Positions 47,001 to 56,115 of a DNA stretch of 64,000 nt are shown here, in pieces. The translations under genes were made by a program, and so were the position numbers. The stretch spans positions 683,942 to 747,941 of the forward strand of contig ML976685.1 in assembly GCA_010015655.1 (NCBI GenBank), given 5' to 3'. Numbering within the stretch: position 1 is the first letter of the stretch; every line of letters begins with the position of its first letter. The notes beneath the pieces were generated by a model. The model did not search any database. It had not been told where the DNA came from and saw nothing but the letters and a program-made list of their open reading frames with translations. This DNA comes from Bimuria novae-zelandiae CBS 107.79 (lineage: Eukaryota > Ascomycota > Dothideomycetes > Pleosporales > Didymosphaeriaceae).

Positions 47001-50000
47001 AAATTATAATAAGCCTATAAGTAAATAAGCTTTTACTAGCTAAGCACTATAATCCTATAGCTACCTATTCTTTTATTTATATACGTAGGTACTCGCGCGG
47101 GTCACGTTGTAAGTAAATAGTTACTGTTAAATGTTTATTAAAGCCCTATAGTAAAAGTACGCTACTCCTATTTCTCTATCTTTCTTTATAGAACTTCATG
47201 TAAACTAGCCACCTAGACTAATTACTTAATAAGCTAAAGGTTTAGTCTAAACGCTTTTTAAGCTCTACGCGTAAGTTTACTACTTTTTATACTTTAAATT
47301 ATTATTTAGCTTATTTTATTACGCTTTATAAGCTAGAGAGTATATTATAAAAGGCTTACTAGCTCCTTATTAGAGCTTACTACGCTAGCTAGTTAAGCTA
47401 AGTAGCTAAGCACGCGATCCCCCTAAACTTATAAATAGCTAGGCGTCTTAGTAGAACTTCCTCTCTTTAATAGACTTTATTTACGAGCTCCCTAATCGTT
47501 GTGACTATGCGCCACAGTTATATAACTTATATATACCTTGTACTAAGTTTGCATAAGTATAGCCCTTATATTTAAAAGGTTATAGAGAGTTAAAATTTAG
47601 AATTTTGGTGTTCTGCTTAGTTAGACCCAGATGTGGCCCTTGCGACCAAATCCTATTTTACCAGCCTAATAGTGGAGTTATTACTTAGGGCCTTTAAGTT
47701 AAAGTTAATTATACAACACTATACTTTTTAGTTATTTAGGTACATAAGTATTCTTCTCCTAGTCTTAGCGATTTAATATCGTTAATCGCAGCTTAAATCG
47801 GGTCTATATTGGTAGAGTTATACCGTAGACTTTTGCAGATAATGGTTTCGCTAGGACGTGCACGCTAAACCATCTGAGGTATCGCTTTATCCCCACTTGC
47901 AACCTCCAACATCCTCAATTTATTGCTAGGGTCTATATCTCGACAACAACACTATATTATTTAGAACTTTTTTAATAATCTGTTTTGCAACGCTTAGTTC
48001 TCGTAGGCGCTTGAATTTCATGAAAAACGAGCATGTGGTGGTGGTTTTGTAGGGCACTGCGCTTGGGGGCGGATGTCGCGCGATGTCTCTACACCCTCAT
48101 CAATGCTGCCCTCAGTATCCTCATCAGGATCGATGTAGATTTCAATTGGAGGTGGTTTTTGAGGCTGTAATCTCTGCGGGGAAGGCGTCTGTATATCGTT
48201 TTCCTGGTGCTGAGGTTGAAGTTGACGCTGGGTGGCATATGTAGAGTCCTGGGAGGCCTGCGATGTAGAGCTCTCGTATAGGGCAACCGACGACTGCGAG
48301 TCAAATGATGATGTGAATACGTTGCCCTTGGCTAGCTCACGTGCCTCCCAGTCATCTGGTGCAATCATCGTTGGTTTTGGTGGTTTGTTCGCTGAGATCT
48401 CTGCGAGAACCTGGCGTCGATTTACATCGTTGGATGCAGCCTCCTGAGCGTCATCGTCGAGCAATCTCTGTAGGCATTGCTCCTTAGTAAAAACGCTATA
48501 CCCAGGCACCTTTCTGCTGCGGAGAATCTCCTTAAGTTGTTGTATACTCCATCTAACGTATGCCTGCCACTTACTAGTGGTGCTTTTAGCTTTAATAGGC
48601 GCCGCGGCGTATAGGTCCTTATAAACCTATTTATATGCCCCGTTAACGCGCGCGACCGTCGTAAGGTTAATTAATTTATTAAACTTAGTTTTAATATATA
48701 AAATTAGGTCCTTTGTATTCTCTTAGCCGTCCCATGTTACTTGCAAGCCTTAATTTAGCTTTACTAGGTGATCCTCGCTGCCGTTAGGGGCGATAGAGAT
48801 GCCTGTTTGGATAAACAATTTCCTAATAAGATCCTTAGGTATTTGCTTAAGCGCGCGCTCCGTAGCCTGAATAGTAATAAATTATAGAGTTTTAGGAACA
48901 AGCTCTGTCAGATCTTGCCCACCTATTAGTCTCTCTGTTTCTTATTTCATATAGCGTTTAAATAGCTTATTAATATGCGTGTTAAGAGGTTACAGTACTA
49001 AAGTGCATCCTCTTAGTATTATCGCTAGCGTAACCTATAGCTTCTAAAGCGTATCACGCACCTCATTAGTAACGTAAAACCTAATAGAATCTATTACTAA
49101 TAGTAATTCGAAGATGCTGCGTTTAGTTATGTAGGTCTTAAGATAATCCTCTATCTAATTTATTATAAGATTAGCGTTGTTCCAGGCTTTAGCGTTAATG
49201 TAGACCTGCATATTAATGCCTCGCCAGCTCTCTCGCTTATGTGTATGAATACAGCCGCCAGGTACCCCATGAAATATAACAATTGCCTGTAGGGGTTGTC
49301 CGTCCGCTAAGACGATTAGGACGACTGTTGCCTGCCGATTTTGCCACCCTGATCTCGTTATTTTGTATTGTACTGTTTTGGCGCCTTGGTGATGATATGT
49401 GTGGCCATCGGCATACTCGTACGGCACTGGGGTCTTATCCAAATTCAGTATCGCCATGTAGGGAAATCGCGACAGCCCAGTATATAAACCATCCCGGATT
49501 AAATTATTCTGCCGTCTAATAAAGCGTACGAAACTTTCTGCCTTTGGCTTTAGGTCCTCAGGCAGCTGTTGCGCCTATTTTGTTATTACTCGCCATGTAA
49601 TAAAGTAGCGCCGCCGAAATGCGATGAACCAGCCAACACTGTACCCGAACTGCATGCGTCAATATTGCTCCACAAAGGATAAAGTTACTTACCTGAGAAC
49701 GTCGGGACTCATAGATCAACCTGTAGAGCTCATCCGTCTGCCTTTTAAACCATACCATTGTTATGCGGCGTCCTTCTTGCCTAGCGATGCAGAAGCGTTG
49801 GTATAATGTAGCTTCTAGGACAGGCCAGCACTCACGCTTCGCAACCACATGCTTCCGGCTCCGTGCAGGTTGCTCATATATAATTTTATCACGCTGTAAC
49901 CACTAGAGGGATAGGCAGGATTGATTATACTGCTTCCAATCGAACTTCCTCATGACTTCTTGGGCGGTAGGGGGGCGTATATCGCCATCCCACTGCAGGC

Positions 50001-51220
50001 CTGACCATACCCTAGCGATGCGGTCACCGTACGGATCCCACACCTAGTTCTCTTTATCCTGGATCCAATTAATAACCTCTGCCTTCTCTTCTCGGGTGTA
50101 TGATCGACGAGAAACACCAGATCTAGCATCTTTAGCACCGTATATAGCGACGTCTTTACGTAGGCGACCAAGTTTCTTGCGTTTAAGGGGCATGCTAGCG
50201 GTGATAAGGACAAGTAGTATAATAATAAGCGACTTTAACAGGTAGGTGGCAAATGTTGCTACCCCGCGTATACTCCTGGAAATGTTAAATTCTAGAAAAA
50301 TTAGGTCGCCGAGACGAGTAAATTAACGTATAAAACACTAAAAAATATTAAGATTTGACCAAGATAGTTCTATCGTTACTTTTATAAGAGAATAAGGTGT
50401 ACGAACAACGGAGATTCCATCCTAAGAATCTGATACTTAGCAATTACGTACACACGCCAATCATACTCCATATGGTTTAGCGTGCACGTCCTAGCGAAAC
50501 CATTATCTGCAAAAGTCTACGGTAACGTGTCGAAGTTAGGGTGACTTTGGTGGGGTGCGTATCGGCTGACGACGCACATCGTCTGCCAAGGCACGGTAAC
50601 GTTACTGTTTAGAGCTCCGCAATCGCATCTACGAGTACGCATGTGAGGACGGCCCAGTCGGTTGGCATGTTGTCCCACGTATCGGGACCACAGACGCCGC
50701 AATCAAGCTTCACCGCCCGTTGTTTCTGGGCCTCGCGCAAACCTGCCGGCTACTTCGTCAAGAGTTCCGCCCCGAATACATGAAGCGCACTGTATTTTGC
50801 ACGCGCGTTCTAGATGCCGGCTTCCTACTCAAGACTTTCTTTGTCTCGCATGACGGAGACACTCAAGGCAATCTACTCGTCGACTTCGGCTTCATCCTAG
50901 CCCATCTCGCAATCAATATCCTTCCTCTCCTGCACCAGCTGCGCAAATTTCCACAGCTCGCTGTCCAGGCCCACTATCCTGGCGATACCTCTTGCCAAAA
51001 AGAGCTCGACGACTTACTGAATGTGCGTTCCAATGATTGGTTTGATGGTGTTTACACTGAGATCTCTCATATTAAGCTGAGTGGATTTAAACACGACCAT
51101 AGACCTTTACTCTATGTCGGCGTTAAGAAAGACACAAATGAACCTCAACTCCGGGGATATTATCATTCGCGCGCGTGGGTGGAACGGCTCAGTGAACGTT
51201 GTGGCAGACATCCTGCATGA
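38091..51220 (+). CDS. F-box-like (LPRELRNRIYEY) protein gene split by a giant TE-filled intron
   Basis: The exon ending at 38163 encodes GDCPLLRLPR plus the first base of a Glu codon. The exon at 50613-51220 supplies AG CTC CGC..., so splicing gives LLRLPRELRNRIYEYACEDG, the start of the F-box-like domain so common in small Dothideomycete proteins. It continues with LFLGLAQTCRLLRQEFRPEY and ends in RGYYHSRAWVERLSERC, about 220 aa in all. Donor (GTAAGA) and acceptor (TTTAG) are good. The 5' start is unresolved: no ATG lies in frame close to 38091, and a further small intron ending in GTGACAG at about 38121 is possible. Partners of such proteins are usually unknown. Whether a 12.4-kb intron can still be removed is doubtful, so the locus may be a recent pseudogene. 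Confidence 0.7.
38203..38249 (+). repeat. left 47-bp TIR of outer element
   Basis: It pairs with 50550-50596 with four mismatches. The preceding TA is the left copy of the target dinucleotide. Confidence 0.8.
38747..39493. repeat. inverted-repeat (foldback) array of LTR-like sequence
   Basis: It begins TGTTAAGGTCC and ends ...GGCTTAACA. The left ~250 bp (38747-38995) and the right ~250 bp (39245-39493) are diverged reverse complements of each other, and both are related to the solo LTR at 44955-45373. The left arm is in reverse and the right arm in forward orientation relative to that LTR. The centre contains CATCACTGATGGTT-like short repeats and a palindrome around AGCGCTCGCTTAAGAGCGCT (about 39220-39240). 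No 5-bp duplication is visible outside. It is either two fused LTRs or a foldback element. Confidence 0.65.
39573..39772 (-). repeat. 3' LTR of copia element
   Basis: It starts TGTCAGATTT and ends ATCGGACA on the plus strand. It is largely identical to 44651-44849 apart from C/T and G/A differences. Confidence 0.88.
44651..44849 (-). repeat. 5' LTR of copia element
   Basis: Homologous to 39573-39772. The inner end is altered from TGTCAG to TATTAG, which fits RIP transitions. Confidence 0.88.
44955..45373 (+). mobile_element. 419-bp solo LTR with 5-bp target duplication
   Basis: It starts TGTTAAGATC and ends GATCTTAACA, a perfect 10-bp inverted pair. It is flanked by GTCAC on both sides (44950-44954 and 45374-45378). 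The interior carries a GTATATAACGG TATA-like box near 45134-45144. Its right two thirds are related to both arms of the array at 38747-39493. With no coding region or second LTR in phase, it is best read as a solo LTR left by recombination. Confidence 0.85.
45701..45902 (-). repeat. left LTR-like direct repeat
   Basis: Aligns with 47344-47521. It has an extra AGCTAAGTAG-type duplication and more C-to-T changes than its partner. Confidence 0.65.
47344..47521 (-). repeat. right LTR-like direct repeat
   Basis: The less mutated partner of 45701-45902. On the minus strand it starts near TGTGGCGC, an LTR-like TG start. Confidence 0.65.
47823..50522 (-). mobile_element. 2.7-kb Fot1/pogo-type transposon with perfect 51-bp TIRs
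   Basis: It is bounded by 51-bp inverted repeats with no mismatch (47823-47873 and 50472-50522, starting CCGTAGACTTTTGCAG) and by TA on both sides (47821-47822, 50523-50524). One transposase gene runs on the minus strand. It lies only 27 bp inside the right TIR of the outer element, so it inserted after that element. Long open stretches and identical TIRs point to a younger age than the rest of the nest. Confidence 0.92.
48018..50193 (-). pseudogene. Fot1/pogo-family transposase, partly degraded
   Basis: It starts at ATG 50193 with a basic MPLKRKKLGRLRKD region and RSYTREEKAEVINWIQDKEN (helix-turn-helix). CENP-B-type DNA-binding sequence follows (WPVLEATLYQRFCIARQEGR, ITMVWFKRQTDELYRLIYE). 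Next comes the DDE core start NLDKTPVPYEYADGHTY, then ITRSGWQNRQATVVLIVLADG. The last 163 codons (48509-48018) are open and encode an acidic, Gln/Pro-rich C-terminus. In-frame TAG/TAA stops lie between the open blocks. The second and third catalytic blocks, expected around 48600-49150, are too mutated to read by eye. Confidence 0.75.
50550..50596 (-). repeat. right 47-bp TIR of outer element
   Basis: It pairs with 38203-38249. The TA at 50597-50598 is the right copy of the target dinucleotide, followed by the 3' end of the host intron. Confidence 0.8.
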
Positions 51221-52058
51221 CGTGAGTGCGTGGAAAGGGTCTCAGGCTTGGGTAGCTTGGACGTCATCCGTCCGTTTCTCAAGGCTTGGTAGCGTTCTCT
51301 TCCAATTTCAGATCGAGTAGCCTTCCTAAGATATCGCTACACCACAAGCGACGTGTGAAAGCTGCATGGGAAGGAGGCGTAAATTCATTCAACATCGGTG
51401 GAGCATGCGGCCTTGCATATCGTGGAGATTTATCTCACCCCCTTGTGTGTACACAGACGATGTACATTAGAATCTTGAAAGCTCAAAAATCCTTTCTTCC
51501 ACATCTTTGCTTAACATCTTGTTTGACATTTTGTTTCGCGACCAATCTAATTTCTCCTCGTTCATGATTGCTACAGGCTCCTACAAAACTACAACTGCAA
51601 ATTGGGAGACACTACCCTAAAAACAGTAAGCCTGCTGTGATACCACAAGATATGATCCAGAGCTTAGGATACCACAGTATGATGTGTATGTGTAGGTTTG
51701 AGGTTCCTGCTTGGGCGGAGTGACGGTTCTTCCCAGCGTTGATGCATTGTATGCCCCGTTCCCCAAGCCTGTCCTGTTCAACTAGAGCCACACTCTGGAT
51801 TAACGGTGGCACAGAAAAGCCCATGTTCATATCTATTTTAAACGTGTTGGTGTACAGTCTGACAAACCGAGCAAGGCGAGTCTTAGCACCGAGTCATAAT
51901 TTGTTTTGAAAAGTTCCGTCATTCCTACAGACGAACATATCTCGATCAAGCCCGAGCTGCTGATATCGCAACCTTGGGTAGATCACGAACTAGCTCCAGA
52001 TTGCAGTGCATGCGAACTGAAACCAGAAAATGAAATTGTGTTAAAGATAGGCCAGTCG
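51221..52058. other. intergenic between convergent genes
   Basis: This is the 3' flank of the F-box-like gene and of the CFEM receptor gene. Short frames, the longest being 51286-51567, show no recognisable motif. Confidence 0.45.
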
Positions 52059-53882
52059 TCAAACAAATCTCTTCCGCCCTAAACTTTTGTTCTCTGCCTT
52101 CGGCAACGCTGTCAGCGTGGCCTGACTTTCCCTTCGCCCTATCGTTTCTTGATCATCGCTCTCTCTGAGCGAACTCCACTGAACTGGACTGACTTCCACC
52201 GTCACACTGTACTCTTTACGTACAGTGATGACCTGTGGTGAGATACTCGGTGAGCTAACGTTTCTCCCGTGGTTTTGATGAGATGCTCTGGGTGGTGGTA
52301 AGACGTGCGTGCCCTGAATGGGTAACAGTACTGCGCCGTCATCGGTATGTATTGAGCCACGCTTGACTTGCGCAGTATTCATGTCACCGCGATTGTACAC
52401 GTTCTCCGGTTCCGGTGAAGCGTCTTTCTCACCAAGACGGAATTCAAACTCGTCGAGTTGAATGAATTCTTTGTCACTCTTCGAACGATCTCTGCTGCGC
52501 AGTATGGATGCTTGCGAGGCTGCTGACATGAGATCGACATGTCCACCTTTCGACTTTGCTATCGAAGGGAAAGGACTTCCTGCCTTCGAATTGTATCCAT
52601 ACCCACCGGAGGGTCCGGGATAGTAGCTGTTCGGTGCTCGCGAGCTAGGGAAAATGCGGCGCTGAAGCGATCGTATTGCGGGGAGACATGCAACAAGGAC
52701 GCCGACGTGAACCTCTAGGGTGGACCAGTATCCGATTGGCGTGTAATCCCACGTAACGTTTTGCGAGTTGGAGAACTGGATCATGTATTTTATCCGAAGT
52801 ATGCTGACGACTGTGACGAATCCTCCACCGAGGAACATCAACATGATGCCTGCTTTTTTCCGCCGGGTCATGGCTAACTTGCTCAGCTCGTGCAGCGGCA
52901 ACAAGATGACTATCAAGTCGCCGACTATGTTGAGTGCTGCCGTCATCCAACCTAGAAGGTTGAGGTTGAAACATTTTCCGGGATGCTCGTTGTCCCAGCG
53001 GGTCCATGCCAGATTCAGTGGTTTACACTGGAATATCAAGGCTAAGGTTGTGCCTAGAATATATCCAATGCAATATGCGATAGCAACCCATACCAGCAGA
53101 CGAAATCTTGGATTTGGAAAGATGCGTAGATAGAACAGGAGTATCGAGATTTTCGTCAAGGCGATCGAGGAAAGATAGAAGGCTTCGTCAAAGTAGTAGA
53201 TGTGTAATATCTGCGTTATATTGTCGAACGGCACAGTCCAGATATCTTTGCCGAGGCCTGCGTTTGCAAGGACCACCGACAAGGCGGTAAGAGGTACCAC
53301 AGGTATCTATATCCGTTAATGAAGTTCCGATTGCAGGACGGGGCTACCTCACCATGTTGACCAAAATACTCCAGTCATCCCAGCCCCACGTTCCTCCGAA
53401 GCACGGCATGCGAGCGAATACCCTCAGTATGACGGCTACAAGAGCAAATCCGCCCCCAATCACCCCGGTGTAGGAAACGAGCCTCGTGTGGTCACGTACC
53501 GGCAACCCATATGCTCTGACTGTAAAGTTTTTGGTGGCTGGACGATATCAGCGAAGAAAATGAGGGTTTCTATTAGAAGGGACATACTGAGCGACTCGCG
53601 AATAGTGCAATTCGCCTGGACGCAAAGCCCCATTCCCGCGTTCAATCGCGCATCATGTGCGATACAGTAGAAGTCGGATAGCTCACACTTCGATTCCGAG
53701 ACCGATGATACGAGACAATTGATCTGTGGTGATGAGTTATAGTTCTATTCGTGGCTTCAGTAACTTACGGCGCATTTGGGTAGCTGCTCCAGCGCGGCCT
53801 GCAGAAGAGCAGTGCTATCCTGTGCTTCAACGCGTACCGCAAGCACGCAAAGAAAGCCGAGCAGAGTCTTGAACCACTTCAT
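52059..53882 (-). CDS. CFEM-domain Pth11-like seven-transmembrane receptor
   Basis: Four exons on the minus strand: 53882-53769, 53723-53588, 53537-53353 and 53306-52059. Phases agree, giving 560 aa. Residues 1-20 form a signal peptide (MKWFKTLLGFLCVLAVRVEA). A CFEM domain follows (about 35-85) with Cys in LPKCAINCLV, SESKCELSDFYCIAHDA, MGLCVQANC. The usual CxC pair is CIA here, so one of the eight Cys is missing. Seven helices run from about residue 97 to 360 and include YLSSIALTKISILLFYLRIF and the VHVGVLVACLPAIRSLQRR end of helix 7, the fungal rhodopsin-domain layout. The cytoplasmic tail is Ser-rich. In Magnaporthe Pth11 such receptors sense surface cues. The ligand here is unknown. Confidence 0.9.
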
Positions 53883-56115
53883 CACGCCAACTGTGGTGAC
53901 TTTCTGCCACCCCCGACCTCACTTCGCCCGAACCAGGTACCCAAGAGAATTTTTGTAGCCCGATTGAAATAGCTGAGGTTTGGTGACGCGGGGCTAAGGA
54001 AGTACAGCGCACGATGGCGATTCTTCCAGCGTTCAGCGAGTACTACCTCTACCGTTTTCGCGGTAGTAGTCGGTTATCAATACGAAAGGATGGTCGGCGA
54101 CTACAACATTAACGATTGGACGCCGCGGGTCCGGCTATAGAATACAGCATCGGTTTATGCTATAAGGAAAGAAGGCAGAAGCATCAGTGATTGTAGATGT
54201 AAGGAGAAAGCTTTTGTCCTGCAGCACGCGGCTGACGAGGCCAAGAACCAGGGAGTAACCGCAAGGGTACTTGAACATGGGATATGCACTTCCGCATCTG
54301 TCACCCGAGTCCACTGATCAGGCACGAGGCGAAGACCCATCGAAAACCATCAAAAAGTGGAGTGTCGTCTGAGAGGTTACCGTAAACAGCCGTCAGCAAG
54401 TTACGAAGTAGTGGGGGCACCTCAGACGAGCTAGAGAATGCGGTCCGCGGAGCTTGACGACAACACTGAAGCCCAGCAGTATCCATTGGCACCGGGTCAT
54501 GGAAGTCTAAAAGAACTCGTGTCTGAAGCAGGCAAGTACTGCATGCAGTTGAATAGCCTATGATATGGCAATTGGCGCGCGGATTATAGATTTGAGTCCC
54601 AACCAGTCCAAAGCAACCCTGAAGCAGTTTGGCTAAATGATGATCTGTCGGAGGTACTGCCAAAAAGCACTCCAAGCTTACCGATTGTGCGGTTCTGCGT
54701 AGTGTTGGCGGGAGTTTAGCAGTGCTGAAAACCGTTCATGCGGGCTCGCACATGCCTATTGTGACCAGACTTGCATAGGGAGAGTGGGCAATGAAATTAT
54801 CCTCTTCGAAACATCATGGTCTTCATGGAGACCAAGCTACTGGCATCTTGCTCTAGGCCAAGCTTCCTGCCGTACTTGATCCTGTTGACCCCATAATCTA
54901 GACTGAGGCTATTTCGCCGCTGTAGAAGCCGATGCCAAAATCGACAGTTCGCGCTGAGGGCTAGCGATGAACCCACTTAATTTCAGCTGCTACTGCAGGG
55001 GGCGACATGAAAATGCCCGCGCCGCTTAATGGCCCTCGAGGATCTTCACGCGCCGAACAAAGGCGTGACGAGAGCGTACCTGGACTTATGAAATAGGGTG
55101 TACCTTTGGTCAGGAGATCTCGCATCGTCTTATTTAGTGCACTATGCTGTCAGCCCTAGGAGACGGTTAGACCCTGCCAGCGGCAAAGATACATGGTTCT
55201 CCTGGAGATGAATGCAAGGAGGAGGAGAGATGTTGTAACATTCGTAGGGGCTTGCCTACTCTGCGAGGCCTCAGGGCCAGGCCTTGGGAAAAAGCCTCTC
55301 AGGCGAACACTTCATCAATGGCCGGTTGTTGCCGTCGGATAAATTGTCCTGCGTCGCTCTTATGCGCCATCGTAAGGGATGACCAGCTTCTCGTCCTGAT
55401 GAAGCGACGACTGAGTCATTTGGGGAGTTTCTAAGTGCCGGTCGAGATTCGCGGGAGGAAATTTTCTAGGTTCCGTAGCGCATTGCAGCGCACCCGTGAT
55501 TATTCGAAACATTCAATCCTCACTCCCGGAGGCCTGAGGGTTTGATGGATTCTCTATGACGCATGGCCATATCATTGTGACATCGCGTCGTGGGTCCTTG
55601 CTACGGGGAGCGGGCTGAAAGAGACATCTCTGGGTTTATCACGTTTTGGATTAAGCGACGTCACATGCGCCTAGAGCCACTTTGGATTAGCGGTGTCGTG
55701 CCCATGCACGCTGCTCGATGACATTCTGTTTGAGCACCGGTCTCGTCTTAATCCTAGTGCAACTTCATTGCTCCATAATTGCGTCAACAAGTTCGTAGTG
55801 TCGCATGCGCATACCGATCATTTTTCTATCGTACCTGGGTTGGTGCAGTATCCCGCCTCTTAACAGCATCAAAGCAGAGAGGCATAACCCCTTAGAGCCG
55901 CCGTATATAGAAGCGGAATCAAGGTGTGAACATCGATTGACCACATCATCGAGAGCTTAGCTTAGGCTAGATTACTCTACCATAGGTGCATCATTAGACG
56001 GCAAGGTGTATCACCTCATTGTCAATCAAGTGAAATTCCAATATTCGCATAAAACCACTATCTATATTCTATCCATAAACTCCAGCATATCATCATATCA
56101 TACCCAACGTTTGCA
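53883..56115. other. 2.2-kb intergenic region, no gene recognised
   Basis: Ordinary base composition with short overlapping frames (for example 54301-54675 minus) that lack motifs. It contains the promoter of the CFEM receptor gene and the 3' flank of the next gene. No tRNA or transposon was recognised. Confidence 0.45.

Larger units (their letters stand above)
45435..47652. mobile_element. TIR element with LTR-like direct repeats inside, extensively RIP-mutated
   Basis: The outer ~110 bp are diverged inverted repeats: 45440-45550 starting GGATCGCAAGGGCCACAG, and 47538-47650 in reverse. Inside, two ~180-200-bp direct repeats (45701-45902 and 47344-47521) enclose 1.4 kb. On the minus strand each repeat begins near TGTGGCGCATAGTCAC and has a TATTTATAAG box, so they look like LTRs of a small or deleted retroelement inserted into the TIR element. 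The interior is TA-rich and full of stops; no domain could be read with confidence. The outer ends resemble the subterminal GGTGTTCTGC motif of piggyBac-like copy 2 near 23730. Confidence 0.55.
38203..50596 (+). mobile_element. outer TA-flanked TIR element enclosing the nest
   Basis: Inverted repeats of 47 bp at 38203-38249 and 50550-50596 (43 of 47 identical, starting CCGTGCCT) are flanked by TA on each side (38201-38202, 50597-50598), the target duplication of Tc1/mariner/pogo elements. Between them lie 12.3 kb of nested insertions. Its own coding sequence was not recognised. The internal sequence next to the left TIR (about 38250-38700) is TA-rich and RIP-like. Confidence 0.72.
38164..50612 (+). 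other. 12.45-kb intron containing a nested transposon cluster
   Basis: The donor GTAAGA is at 38164 and the acceptor TTTAG ends at 50612. Without the transposon nest and one TA the intron would be 53 nt, in line with the other introns in this window. Its 3' part would read GCTACTAACGTTACTGTTTAG, with a TACTAAC branch site 13 nt from the acceptor. The insertion splits this branch site at its internal TA. Confidence 0.72.

Noticed and set aside
54301..54675. 124-codon minus-strand frame
   Set aside because: No recognisable motif, no neighbouring exon and no family resemblance. It was left as intergenic.
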